Origin: Chrysogorgia sp. JL179-B06
Lineage: Eukaryota; Cnidaria; Anthozoa; Scleralcyonacea; Chrysogorgiidae
DNA length: 64,000 nucleotides
Direction of reading: 5' to 3'
Assembly: GCA_035772405.1 (NCBI GenBank)
Contig: JAYKKM010000222.1
Span: 1,715,501 to 1,779,500, forward strand
Position 1 is the stretch's first letter. Each line of letters starts with the position of its first letter. The notes below the pieces were generated by a model. That model searched no databases. It saw only the letters and a program-made list of their open reading frames with translations, and was not told the DNA's origin. The translations under genes and the position numbers were made by a program. Shown here piece by piece: positions 34,313-45,839 of this stretch.

Positions 34313-34341
34313 CTGATGAAGGGCTCCGCTCGAAACGTCAG
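34313..34341 (+). ncRNA. Possible hammerhead-like motif
   Basis: CTGATGA, a short stem (GGGC/GCTC with loop TCC), then CGAAACGTC. This resembles the CUGANGA-stem II-GAAA core of hammerhead ribozymes, which Penelope-like elements are known to carry. One extra A separates CUGAUGA from the stem, and I could not define stems I and III. Low confidence. Confidence 0.3.
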
Positions 34342-35243
34342 TATCTCGTCACTAAATTCTTGGCAGTTTACCACAATTTTCACTTTGCTATATATTCAAA
34401 ACACTGTCTACGCAGCACTCTACTTTTTTAACTAGAAATACGTATACGAAACAACCCCTCGCCCAATTGCTGTTTGAAACTTACAGTACAGTACTTCTTT
34501 TGGTTTTAAATTACTTGAATTAGATAATAGCCACTTCATTTGCCAAACTAAATACATTTTCAGTGGACAATATCTCTCAACTTTGTATTGTCTGAATTTA
34601 ATTGTTTCATAGGACATCAAAATAAATACATGCAGTCCAAACTTTTTAATTTTTGAGTGCAGCAACAGAATAGTGGGGGTCTACTGCTGTTTCTACCATC
34701 AATCACTAAGAAAGAAATTACTTTTATCACAATATTGATGACTCACGAAATAATCAATGCAGTATTTAGTAACAGTAAGTTGATAATTCTACCCACATTC
34801 GACTACTGTGATGTGGAGCTGGCAGGAATATGGATAACTAAATATTGATGGTCATAATCAGAGGTCTCTAGGCATGTCAGGGAAACTGATCTTTCCTAAG
34901 TCGGGACTTGAAACTGATTGGTTAATAGAAATCCCAAGTTTTGTTCCTCTTGTTTTAGAAGCAAGTTACATTGTGTAATGCTAGTTAGGAAATTCCATGG
35001 CATTTTAACATCATATCTACCACTAAAGAGCTATTTTCCATGTTTCAATTAATCTGTTCATACATGTTATAGCACCATTATCTATTGCGAAATATATGTG
35101 AAGGATATACAACTTTTGAGTTAAAATTAGTTTTTGTAACATTGAACTGTACATTGATGAATATGTGTTGAAATTTGTAACAACTGTAATTTGTTAGAAA
35201 ACAAGACCCGGCTATCCTGTATAAATATTATTGTATTATTATT

Positions 35244-35284
<41 letters not shown>

Positions 35285-35650
35285 ACTAATAATAATAATG
35301 CATTGACAATAATACTACTAATAATAATGCCTAATGCAGATTGCAGATACCATATTTGCCATGTAACAAAGCATATATATGGCATTGTGTACTATAGTAC
35401 TATGGAATACATGCCAGTATACAAAACATGGACGTCAAGATCATATCGTCAGAAACATAATATTCCAGTGACGGCCTCTAACCACTGAGCCATCGCGATT
35501 CAGATGGAGAGACGTTACAATGATGCACTGGTTCTAATGATATATGTACTGCCTATGCACAGCAGTTACTATATATTTCAGTAATGACTAATGATTGGGT
35601 GTTAATATATACACTGCTGTTATATCAATAGAATCAGTACATCAATGTAA
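34342..35650. repeat. Intergenic with (ATT)n
   Basis: Apart from an (ATT)n run at about 35,240-35,283 and a weak RT-like patch at about 34,760-34,850 (FDYCDVELAGI), nothing is supported. Confidence 0.4.
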
Positions 35651-35659
35651 CGTTCACTC

Positions 35660-35728
35660 ACCATCTGAGTCTTGGTAGCTCAATGGTCAGAGCATCTCAC
35701 TGGAAATCAGAAAGTTATCCCTGTCCGG
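35660..35728 (+). repeat. tRNA-like SINE head
   Basis: GGTAGCTCAATGGTCAGAGC matches a pol III A-box region, and an anticodon-arm-like CTCACTGGAAATCAG follows. The B-box region is degraded. Read as a SINE head, not a working tRNA. Confidence 0.5.
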
Positions 35729-35929
35729 ACACACAATAATTTTTCTGAGGATATGAGCTTGCTTGACAATCTTCCATGTACTGTATTGTCTGTTTCCCCC
35801 CGAGCTCTCTCTTATTCACTACAGCAGTGTATATATTAAGTATTAACACTGACAAGTATACATAGTAATGCTTGTTTATTGCTACAAAATTGTAGGCCAG
35901 GCCCAGGTCATATATACAGTCAGTTATGG

Positions 35930-37075
35930 TGAAGAATACGCATTCCTCAAACAAACCATTGCAATATGGTGTACCCCAGGGTTCTGTACTGGGTCCACTT
36001 CTCTTTTCACTCTTCTTTGCGCCATTGGAAGATGTGATCAAAGCCCATGGCCTTGATTGCATAATGTACGCTGATGACACACAGCTATACCTATAAAATC
36101 TCCACGTGATCGACCTGCTGCTCTAGCTAAACTTGAGTTATGTATTAAGGACATCACCAACTGGTGTACTATGAATGGTCTTATATGCAATCCGAGTAAA
36201 ACCGAGATTGTCCATCTATCATCACGTTTTATGCATTGTGAACCAATGCCAGAAATATGTGTCAATGATGTGAAAATCCAACCGGCTCCGGTTGCACGTG
36301 ATCTCGGTGTTGCTGTAGATAGACATCTAAAATTAAATACTCATGTAAATAACATCTGTAAATCGGCCACTTTTGCTATCAGAAATATCGGCAAGATCAG
36401 GAAATATTTGAGTAAAAAGGAGTGTGAGAATTTGGTGCATGCATTCATAACATCAAAACTTGACAGCTGTAATAGCATCCTATATGGCTTACCAGAAGCT
36501 GAAATGAGCAAGTTACAACGAATTCAAAATACAGCTGCAAGACTTGTAACGGGGGTTAAAAAATCGGAGCATATCACCCCTGTGCTTCGTAATCTTCACT
36601 GGTTGCCGGTGAGATCAAGGATTGTATTTAAGATACTAATAATTACTTTCAAGGCTTTGCATGGCCAGGCGCCTGTTTATATTACTGATTTGCTAAATAA
36701 ATATAAACCTACTCGTGCTTTGAGATCATCAGACCGTAATCTTCTTACTTGAGCCAAAATCCAAAACGGTGACTCATGGAGACAGAGCGTTCTCGGTTTC
36801 GGCACCAAAACTGTGGAATTCATTACCAGAGGAAATTAGAAGCTTTGATATGTTGGGTAATTTTAAGTCAGCAGTGAAGACTTTTCTTTTTTAAAATTAA
36901 TAGTTGTTTTTTTTGTTCATAGTGGTAATATGATATATGATATGTAGTAGGCTTTATCTTATAATGAAACTGTAATAAGTTTTATAAGTAAATTTAAGAA
37001 TATATTGTTGTAAGAGCATTGAGACTATTGTATAATGCTCCTAATACGTCTATTATTATTATTATTATATAAACA
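35930..37075 (+). mobile_element. 5'-truncated CR1/L2-like LINE
   Basis: Begins in RT motif B ([18 protein letters not shown]), then YADD in [11 protein letters not shown], a stop near 36,094, and a long frame 36,171-36,752 with LGVAVDRHLKLNTHV, KLDSCNSILYGLP, LQRIQNTAARLVTG and LHWLPVRSRIVFKIL. A further frame covers FGTKTVEF to about 36,890. The 3' end has GAGCATTGAGACTATTGTA and an (ATT)n tail. Fairly young by eye compared with the other LINE ends. Confidence 0.85.
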
Positions 37076-37486
37076 CAGCAATAGTATGCATGTTTTTTCA
37101 CCCTAAACTACTGTATATATAGGCTAATTATCAAACATATAGTATTTATAACTTGAGGTACACAAAAATAATAAACATACTGTACATGCAATTCCAAAAT
37201 TTGTACTACACTTACTATTCAGCAGTATTATAAAGAACAAAGGTATATATTTTAAACAGGCTAGGACTGGCCATTGTTGCATGGATTTAATTCCAACTGT
37301 CAAAATATTATACATATATGTTTTGAAAATTCAAAACATTACACACCTTCAAATTTTCCCAAATCTCTCTGTTAAGTATTTCAAAATGTGTCTATTAGAT
37401 TTCGGAGCTTGGAGCAAATACACAATACAGTGTACAATATTTAAATAACATTAAAATTAGCGAGTCAAGTCAAAAAGTTAAACGAT
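37076..37486. other. No gene recognised
   Basis: Plain intergenic sequence left of the Harbinger element. Confidence 0.35.
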
Positions 37487-37489
37487 AAA

Positions 37490-37700
37490 AGCCCCATTTA
37501 CACTGGGGAAAAAATGGCACGGCACGGGTGAAAAATGGCACGGGTGCCATTTTTTTTTGGCACGGCACAGCTGTTTTTTTAGTGTAAATAGATCGGGCCT
37601 TTTTTATTTTGGGCACCCGTGCCATTTTTTTACCCGTGCCGAGACCTGCTAAATAGGTAGTCTCGGCACGGCAAAATGCCGTGCCGTGCCAAAATGTTGT
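37490..37700. promoter_or_regulatory. Left subterminal GGCACGG cluster
   Basis: GGCACGG or its complement CCGTGCC occurs many times within 210 bases, several as back-to-back palindromes (for example GGCACGGGTGCC at 37,540). The right end (42,520-42,660) has a matching cluster. Such clusters commonly bind the element's own Myb protein or transposase; that role is inferred. Confidence 0.6.
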
Positions 37701-40642
37701 TTTGTGAGCATGCGCTTTGCGAGCGTCAAAATGGCGGAAAAAGGGAAAAAGGGAAAAAGACGGAGAAAAGAACAAACAGAGGAATAACTTGGCCCGATAC
37801 TTCAACAATTGCATTACTGAATATTTGGCAGGAAGAAGAGATTCGAATATCGCTAGAAAACTGCAAATCATCAAAAGAAATGAGAGCTATTTATCGAGCA
37901 ATCACGGTAAGTTTTTGGAGTTGCATTGAAAAAAGTTGTGTAAAAATAAAATATTTTATATTCTACATTGCAGTTGGAATTGCACAAAAAAGGTTTCACC
38001 AACTACACACTCGAAAACATCGTTAATAAGATGAAAAAGCTGAGGCAACGCTTCAAAAAAGAAGTCGACAGTGCAAAAAAAAGTGGAAAAGGCCGAGCAA
38101 AACCTTGGAAATTCTTCCAAACGTTGAACGAAATTATCGGTCACAGACCAAATGTTCGTCCTGCATTTTGTATCGACACATCAGCAGGCGAAAAGGAAGA
38201 TAATACAGATATAGATAATGGAGAGGAACAAGAAACAGGTAACAATAAAATTTGGCTTCAATAATTATTAAACATTTGTTTTGTGCACGAACATTTGGCT
38301 TTGAGGTTTTGTGTGATAAATAATAGCTGTTCAAATTTTCCCATTTTTTCTCCATAACACTGTTTAAAAGTATTTTAATTAGCTTGACCCATGACCATGT
38401 TGTGAATTAAATGCAAACTTACCAAATTTTGATAATAATTTTGTGACCTGGGTGGGTGGTTTACTGGTTTATAAAAAAAGGTCAAATGGTGGGGGATTGG
38501 ACAGGCAAATGAGGAGGGGGTGGGTTAAGTTTTCCATGTTTCCTTGGGGTGGGCTTTCTAATGACAAATTTATGAATAAGAACTGAGGGTATTTAAATAT
38601 GCACCTATTAATGTTAATCACAGCAGGGCAAGCCCCCCAAAATTATTTGCTAATGAGGGAACATTTGACATCAGTGACATGTTTGTATTTGACTATAATT
38701 GGTGTGCAATGTGGAAAAACTGACAAGAGACCTCAAAAAAATGTCAGCAGGGAATTCCAACCTCTCTCACCCTGGAGGTTAACATTGATAAGTGTATAAT
38801 TATATAGAAAGATATTTCAACTTACAATTTACAAAAGACAATTAAGTGTCTTTTCATGAATGTCTCCCCCACACTAGAAAATTCTTGAGCTGTTGAATGC
38901 AAAATATGCTATACTTTGTTTGTTTAAGCCAATAAAAAACAACATGTATATATTTATATATAAATAGTTATAGAATCTCTGAAGAGAAAATATGGCGAAG
39001 GAAGGATGCTCGACAACGTTTGTCAGAAATGCGGGTATGAGGCAGATGGGGAGTTAGTTTCAGCTGGGTGTACATGAAAGTGAAAGTGGATGCATTAGGG
39101 CATATACAGATGATGACACATTTGTATGTCCCAGATGCCCTGTTGTCAACAACTCAGACCAAGGTGCTCATTACAAATTCTGATACCAAAAAATAATGCC
39201 AGCAATTCACACATTTCAATATTTTAAACATTGTTATTTTTAAGTACAAAATCAGTGAAATGTTTAAATTATATAAATTGATGTAACTATCCTAAAAGTA
39301 TTATTTATTTATAGAGGACGATGATAATGAACTTGAAAAGTCAATCCTCGATACAATGAATACTGATCAAATATCTAAACCTGTTGGTAAGAACAACAAA
39401 TTTATTGAAATACAGAGGATATGCTAATAGACTAGTTCATAACAAAAGCTGAACAGATGTTCTCCAACCAAAAAAAGTCCTGGTCAGAGAATGGCTATTC
39501 AAATTAAATTTAAAAAATGAATGCTATGATATAATGCAGTAATTATGTTTTTAGAACCAGATGATCCTCAGGAGGGGGGAAGCCAGTTGTCCAAACATAC
39601 TGGTAAATTCTACTTTATACTCTACTTTATGCCATATAAAAACAATTTCAAATTTTAAATCTTTCTGTCATATTACAGTATGTACACATAATAAAATATT
39701 TTCGTTATGGCATTGTCTGTAGATTCTTCTGGTAAAATTAAAAAAAAGCCTGTGAAGCATAAAAAGAGCAACTTTGAGAAAGGCATTGAAATAGTATGCC
39801 AAAAATTTGACAGTGCATCACAAAAGGAAATGGAGTGGTAACTATTTGGGATAATTATGCCTAGTTTTCTTATTTAAAAAACCTGAGACTCTTAATGCCT
39901 CTTTTATGTTATTCATTTCATTAGGGCAAGAAATTAAGCTCAACTAATTAAACGTCACTAATTAGCTATGGGATAATAAGATGCGCCCTTGTCCCTTAAT
40001 TGGTGAATACTAGGTACCTCATTTAACACACCAAGTGCAGCAGCCAGAAGAGGAATGAGACTCTTCCCATAATGCATTGCATTTACAATACCATTCCAAG
40101 CTCCCGAGTTATAAATACAGCCACGTCATTCTATTAGCCGTGATACAGCAAAGGCTACCAATGAACAAGCCAGAGAAAGAAATTGATAATATATAATGAA
40201 ACAATATGCATTGTGGGATATCATCTGGATGTTTCGGAATATTTAGCTCACCCCTGTGCAATAATTGTTAAATGTAATAAACAATACTATTATGCAAAAT
40301 GCTTTGTATTATTTCAGGTTTATGAAAATGGATGAAGCAAGGCATAAGAGGGAACTTGAATTCCACCTCAAACAGACCCAGCTAGAGAATGAGAGAATGC
40401 AGCAAGGAAGGGAGCATGAAATGAAAATGTTTAACATGTTAATGGTAAATAAGCCTACGACTAGTAATAATCATGGCAGTGTCCAAGGAATGGTACCATT
40501 GAGTATGGCAACCTCAAGCCTCATCATCCAGTTTCCGCATGTGCAACAAATGCCATGGGATCAGACTACTTCCCCGTATTCCTCGACAACTTTCTCCAAC
40601 AGCTTTGATGCTGATAATAATTCAGTGTATACACCTCTTTAA
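37676..40642 (+). CDS. Harbinger Myb/SANT-like DNA-binding protein, six exons
   Basis: Predicted exons: 37,676-37,906; 37,974-38,238; 39,315-39,386; 39,555-39,602; 39,723-39,837; 40,318-40,642. All introns are GT-AG and phase is kept, giving 1,056 coding bases (351 residues). Exons 1-2 encode a trihelix/SANT-like domain: TWPDTSTIALLNIWQEEEI, SKEMRAIYRAIT, then YTLENIVNKMKKLRQRF and PWKFFQTLNEIIG. Exons 2-4 are acidic. Exon 6 begins a Glu/Gln-rich helical or coiled-coil stretch (RHKRELEFHLKQTQLENE) and a Ser/Thr-rich tail. In this superfamily the Myb-like protein binds subterminal DNA and helps bring the transposase to the nucleus and ends. The start is uncertain: in-frame ATGs at 37,676 and 37,694 compete with a well-placed ATGGCG at 37,731 in another frame. 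Confidence 0.75.
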
Positions 40643-41169
40643 TCAGCATGTATTTAATTGAGCAGTAGTTATTTATAGGTTTTCCTCTACAATGTTTGAT
40701 ACTTTGAGTGTATTGACTTATATTAAGCTGAACCTGCATAGCCATAATTTTGAAGTTTAGTTCTGTTTAATGTTTCATAAACTGAATCTAATAACAGATT
40801 TGTTAAATGTTGATTGCACTGTACTGTAGTATATTATAACAAAAATAAAAGAAAATACTTATTAGTCATATTACCCTGGGGCAGGTTGTTCAAAGGTAAC
40901 CCACTGTTTTGATTTGTGTGCCACTGGTTAATTGTGAAATTGAAATTTCAGTCAATACACAGAACATTTGTGAAATAAATTTCAAAATTTATGTCAATTT
41001 TGTAATAAAGTTTGTTTGAATGTTTTGTGTTAACCTAGGTTTTGAACAACCCACCCCAGATTATCATTTACCAAAAATTAAATACTACAACTTGAAAGAA
41101 TATATATTTATTACAATTTAACCTTGCACATCTTCTCTTGCCTCATACCAAGGATCTTACCTCTATTAA
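40643..41169. other. Convergent 3' untranslated region inside Harbinger
   Basis: Between the two stops. AATAAA-type signals occur near 40,845 (plus). The repeated GGGTTGTTCAAA/TTTGAACAACCC pair at about 40,884 and 41,040 forms a small inverted repeat. Confidence 0.4.
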
Positions 41170-42435
41170 CTATGAACCACCACAACCCATGTTTGCGCCA
41201 TCATCTGACATAAAGTAATCAGCTAATGCGTCTCTAATATCCGAAGAGTCAGGTGTTACAAGCAAGTCTTTTACTAAATACTCATCATTATCTGCAGCAG
41301 CAGAAGCCTGTACATCTATCAACCATTCATTGACAATTTCCTCATGCGAAATTTCACACAAATTATGCAAAATACATGAAGCTGCCACTGTGATGCATAC
41401 ATTAGTGACATTCATATCCACTTTCTTTAAAAACCGCCTAAATCGTCCTTTCCATCGCCCAAATGTATTTTCAACTGTCATTCTAGCTCTGCTCAGTCGA
41501 TAATTAAAGTTTTTGTGGGAAGCAGTGATATCAGGGCTATGTTGATAGGGTTTCATCAGCCAGGGCAGTAATGGATAGGCAGGATCTCCCAATATTAATG
41601 GATTAACAAGAGTTCCATTGATGTTTTCAGATAGGTTTCCAACAAAGAATTTTCCCTCGTTGCCAAGCCGATACAAATGCGAGTTTGAAAGAACAAGTGC
41701 ATCATGCACACTTCCAGGCCAACCAATTACCACGTCTCGGAAAAGATAATTGATGTCAACTACCGCTTGCATCACAATACTATGATACCCCTTTCTGTTG
41801 ACATAGTCTGCATGGTTTTCAGTTGGAGCTATAATCGGTATATGTGTTCCGTCTATGGCCCCACAGCACATTGGAAAGCCCCACCTTTCTTTGTACACTT
41901 TGACAATTCCATCAAGCTTCATATTATCAATGATTGCTTGGAAGACTTTTCTCACGCAAATACAAACAAATGACGGGGAAACTCCGAACAAATTTGCAAT
42001 TATGCGATATTCAGCAGTGCTTCCCAGATAGTACAAAGCCATTGCCAATCTGCATCTCGGTGAAACTGCTTTGCGAAGCCTTGTATCCTCATGAACAATA
42101 TCATCTTCAATCTGATCTAGGATAAACTGAAATGTGTGCCTTGAAACTCTAAAGTTGGCGTACCATGTTTGATCGTCCAGAGATATGTCAACCATGAAAA
42201 ACCAAGCATCTGTGCGTGGTCTCATCCAGATGCCTCGCTCGCGGTATTGGTTAGCCAGGAGAGTTGATAGATACTTTACTCTCCTCTTCCTGGCTAACTT
42301 CCCGAAGAGAATGTCAAAGAAGTTAGTGTACGATTTACGTATAACGCTGCCATGCGTATTAGCTTGTCGCTTTGCCTTTAGTTGTTGAAAAAATAGCCAA
42401 AGAGATTTGTTGAAATCAGGGTCAAAAGACGCCAT
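41170..42435 (-). CDS. Harbinger (HARBI1-like) DDE transposase
   Basis: Uninterrupted frame of 421 residues from ATG 42,435. An N-terminal helical region (about 90-165) includes RCRLAMALYYLGSTAEYR and a helix-turn-helix-like IANLFGVSPSFVCICVRKVF. The DDE nuclease follows: GAIDGTHIPI with D195, WPGSVHDA (D245), ILGDPAYPLLPWLM with D284, and the glutamate in TVENTFGRWKGRFR (E322). A conserved SCILHNLC ends the domain near residue 360; an acidic tail follows. Length and motif order match full-length family members. It catalyses excision and integration through a DDE active site in the nucleus, normally together with the Myb-like partner. No missing catalytic residue was found. Confidence 0.95.
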   Translation of the reverse strand: MASFDPDFNKSLWLFFQQLKAKRQANTHGSVIRKSYTNFFDILFGKLARKRRVKYLSTLLANQYRERGIWMRPRTDAWFFMVDISLDDQTWYANFRVSRHTFQFILDQIEDDIVHEDTRLRKAVSPRCRLAMALYYLGSTAEYRIIANLFGVSPSFVCICVRKVFQAIIDNMKLDGIVKVYKERWGFPMCCGAIDGTHIPIIAPTENHADYVNRKGYHSIVMQAVVDINYLFRDVVIGWPGSVHDALVLSNSHLYRLGNEGKFFVGNLSENINGTLVNPLILGDPAYPLLPWLMKPYQHSPDITASHKNFNYRLSRARMTVENTFGRWKGRFRRFLKKVDMNVTNVCITVAASCILHNLCEISHEEIVNEWLIDVQASAAADNDEYLVKDLLVTPDSSDIRDALADYFMSDDGANMGCGGS

Positions 42436-42519
42436 ATTGAATCACTGATCTTGTATTGCGCATACAAAATACTTTATATGCGCATACCTCGTTAATGTTT
42501 ACTGGACGAATAAACGAAG

Positions 42520-42673
42520 GCGCGTAAAATTGCCCGTGCCGTGCCATTTCCTTGAGAAACAAAAAATTGCTTGAAAATGTCAATGTAAACGAGTCGTGCC
42601 GTGCCAAAAAAACCCGGCACCGTGCCATTTTTCACCCGTGCCGTGCCATTTTTTCGCCAGTGTAAATGGGGCT
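42520..42673. promoter_or_regulatory. Right terminal and subterminal repeats
   Basis: Contains GCCCGTGCCGTGCCATTT, CGTGCCGTGCCAAAAAAACC and CACCCGTGCCGTGCC, mirroring the left end, then the inverted tip. Confidence 0.7.
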
Positions 42674-42782
42674 AAAGTGAAGCACTGAACTGATTCTGAA
42701 GCCGAAGGTAATGGCTATTCGTACGGTAGCCGTACGACGCTATAGGGCTCTTAGAATTCAACGAAATGCGGGTAAATATCAT

Positions 42783-42832
42783 CAAAATCCTAAACCTAAC
42801 CCTAATCCTAACCAAATTGCTAACCCTAACCA
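42783..42832 (+). repeat. Telomere-like CCTAAC patch
   Basis: AACCTAACCCTAATCCTAACC with about seven units; interstitial. Confidence 0.6.
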
Positions 42833-43549
42833 AAAAAAACTATGCAGAAAAGGCAAATTAATTGCTCAACACGAGTCGGTGACAATCACAATGTACATAA
42901 TATAATAGTCCTTTTACCTTTTACTTGTGTCTGTCTTTGATTATCTTGTCCTTCAACACTACAGTTTCGGCTTGAAATCAGCAGATAATATCTATAGTAC
43001 AAACAAACATTGCCATTTCCTCACAAAATCATCGGATGCAGTAGGTTTTTATGGCAATATAAATTTCGCCGTCAATGGCGGCTTCTTCCGCAAAGCGGTT
43101 TGTCGCGCTGGCGTCAATTTAAATTTAAACAAGACGCCCGGGAGATATGGCGTGGATTTGGGCGGGGGGTATGGGTATGCAATGGCGAAAGCTACCTCGG
43201 CTTTGCAGCCCGAGGAATGAGGAAGAAAAATCAGGCGTCTACACGCAGGCTACCCCCCCAATGCAGAACGCCTGACACGCAGACGAAATTTAATGTAAAC
43301 ACTAAACACGGGCAATGCTATTTTTTCTAATATCTGTTCGATTGAAGGTCTTCGTGTGTCAAAATTTATATAAAAACAACGGAAAGGTATACGAAACATA
43401 TCTGTTACGAAATTACATCGGTTTAACGAACATAAAAGCATTAAATCATCGGGTAAACAACGAATAGATCTTGAAGCCATGTCCTTTGATTTTAGAGGCG
43501 AGTCTCGCTTTAATCGCTAATACGCATTTTCTTATATAACATCTGATCT
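42833..43549. other. No gene recognised
   Basis: Several overlapping frames of about 100 codons around 42,927-43,330, with no motif. Confidence 0.35.
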
Positions 43550-44300
43550 TCACATTTTAAGTAGACGAAACCTACAGCGTTCGATTCGCCAGATTCAAGT
43601 GATCATTTTGATATAGAATTGATGTAAATCGGATAAAAACACAACATTTCATGATTAATATTACGGAGTTTCACGGGATAAATGTCAACACAGTATAATA
43701 ATATTTCCCTGCCCTTCGGCTGTCCTTTCCGTCTTCATGATTGATCTCTCATCTGTGTTTCTTTCATCTTCACATTTTAAGTAGACGAAACCTACAGCGT
43801 TCGATTCGCCAAATTCAAGTGATCATTTTGATATAGAATTGATGTAAATCGGATAAAAACACAACATTTCATGATTAATATTACGGAGTTTCATGGGATA
43901 AATGTCAACACAGTATAATAATATTTCCCTGCCCTTCGGCTGTCCATTCTGTCTTCATGATTTATCTCTCATCTGTGTTTCTTTCATCTTGGAGAGAATC
44001 TTTGCAATGGTTTGCAGGTTTACAGGTCTCGGTAAACTTTCCAACTGCGATTCATTGTCAATAAAACGAAAGTCCGAAATCGCTTTGCCTTGCAACGACT
44101 ATCTCTGTTATGTTGACGTTTCGTCCACGGTTCTCTCTTTAATCTCTCATCTGTGTTTCTCTCAGTCATCCAGTTATCTTGGAGAGAATCTTTGCATTAA
44201 TTTGCGGGTTTACAGGTCTCGTAAATGCTTTTCAGACTGCGATTCATTGACAATAAAACTGGCCGAAATCGCTTTAATTCGCTATTTATACGCCCACGCA
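43550..44300 (+). repeat. Two tandem duplications
   Basis: A unit of about 218 bases starting ATCTTCACATTTTAAGTAG occurs at 43,550 and 43,768 almost identically. A second unit of about 185 bases (ATCTTGGAGAGAATCTTTGC...) starts at about 43,987 and 44,175 and is more diverged. TCTCTCATCTGTGTTTCT links the units. Confidence 0.8.
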
Positions 44301-44584
44301 ATAATTACATTCTCTCGACGATAACGACGAACATGACGAACACAGAAATCAAGCTGGATTTAAGACTTGTGCTCACCACAAGTGGCCCAAGTAATTACGC
44401 CAAATTTAACGCACCAAAAAACCGTTTCAATACCGTTTCAATTTTTGCATTCGCAATCATGTGACGGTTGCAATTTAAATATTAATTCAAATGCAGAGGC
44501 TCAGGTCTACCAATCAACTTCTGTCTATATCTCGTTACCAGGGCCAAATTTTCCAATGCCGCGCATGATCGACGACGTTAATCC

Positions 44585-44587
<3 letters not shown>

Positions 44588-44671
<84 letters not shown>

Positions 44672-44672
44672 A
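44588..44672. repeat. (TA)n microsatellite
   Basis: About 40 TA units with one AATA slip. Confidence 0.95.
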
Positions 44673-45230
44673 ACAAGGAAACTGAAAGTGACTCTACATT
44701 ACGCCTGGAATCCGTGATGAGGGACTAAACGCCGGTCGATATTAGCACCCTCGCCCTCAGGCCTTTGGCCTTCGGCCGGCGCTTCGCGCCGGGCGAGGGG
44801 ATAAAATAACCCGTAGAAAGCAAATAAAATGTACAAATATCTTTTTTATCAACATGTAAATTCTCCTTACTGCGTATGATGGCGCCGTGATGTCTAATTG
44901 ATGGCGTATGATGGCTAATTGTTGTCGTATCATGGCGTATCATGGCTAATTGATGGTGTATCATGGCTAATTGATGGCGTATCGTGGCTAATTGATGGCG
45001 TATCACGATGGCGTAATCCATCCATGTTATATAGCCTGATATAAACACTGTAACTGACCAATCACAGCGTGCGTAAGACACGACTTATTTTAGAAATATA
45101 TATATACAAGGAAACTGAAAGTGACTCTACATTACGCCTGCAATCCGTGATGAGGGACTAAGCGCCGGTCGATATTAGCACCCTCGCCCTCAGCCCTTCG
45201 GCCGGCGCTTCGCGCCGGGCGAGGGGATTA
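44673..45230. repeat. Direct repeat pair flanking a 21-bp minisatellite
   Basis: AAGGAAACTGAAAGTGACTC... through a GC-rich palindrome (CGGCCGGCGCTTCGCGCCGGGCG) occurs at about 44,676-44,800 and 45,104-45,227. Between them, about six copies of GATGGCGTATCATGGCTAATT (44,870-45,010). It may be a non-autonomous element with direct terminal repeats. Confidence 0.65.
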
Positions 45231-45839
45231 ATATCCAAAATGATAAACATTAATATCCAAGATAATAACAAGTGCCACGACAATTAACACACTGATAACA
45301 ATTTATAATGGCCGTTCCAATGAGTTTTCAAACTCAGAAATCAGCGAGCTCTTGACAAGACGTTCACATTGACTAGCATTCGGTAGTTTACAGGTTAATA
45401 TATAAACAACTTTATAAGACAGCTTGTACAGCAAAAATAAAAAACAATTGGAGCTTCAAGCTCAAAAGCCAAATCAGTAAATCACTCAACTATGCATATA
45501 TATTAAAGTATAAACAAACTTCAAACTAAAAGATAGTGTAAAATTTTTATTAATGTTAACTAAAACGACAACCTGGACAGAATGACATTAAACACCAATT
45601 TTGCAGACTCAAATCGTTCAAAGAACATTGTACGTCGTTCAAACTATCGTCGATTTCAGGAGAAAGTGCCATGACCTGAGAACCGCGAATTTGACCAGAG
45701 AACCGCACATTATCTGGCAGAGGCTCCTTTTCTCGTTTCCCGTCTTCCCGTCGTCCACTGCGCGCCTCCGATTTTCCTCGATCCACTCCCCGCGCGCTTC
45801 CCCATTTTGCCCGCGGAGGAGATAGATTATATATCATCA
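45231..45839. other. No gene recognised
   Basis: A GC-rich patch at 45,715-45,830 is an inverted match to about 33,960-34,060. No gene. Confidence 0.4.

Larger units (their letters stand above)
37490..42673. mobile_element. PIF/Harbinger DNA transposon, apparently complete (5.2 kb)
   Basis: Inverted tips AGCCCCATTTACACTGG (37,490) and CCAGTGTAAATGGGGCT (42,673), with AAA on both sides (37,487-37,489 and 42,674-42,676) fitting a 3-bp duplication. Similarity of the ends extends roughly 70 bases or more and includes repeated GGCACGGCAC motifs. Inside are the two genes usual for this superfamily in convergent order: a Myb/SANT-like protein on the plus strand and a HARBI1-like DDE transposase on the minus strand. 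No other transposon clearly interrupts it. Both coding regions appear undamaged, apart from doubt over the Myb start. Confidence 0.9.

Noticed and set aside
35660..35728. Functional tRNA gene
   Set aside because: A-box is good, but the B-box and acceptor pairing are lost; better read as a SINE head.
41704..42388. Plus-strand frames of 63-89 codons
   Set aside because: Shadows of the Harbinger transposase.
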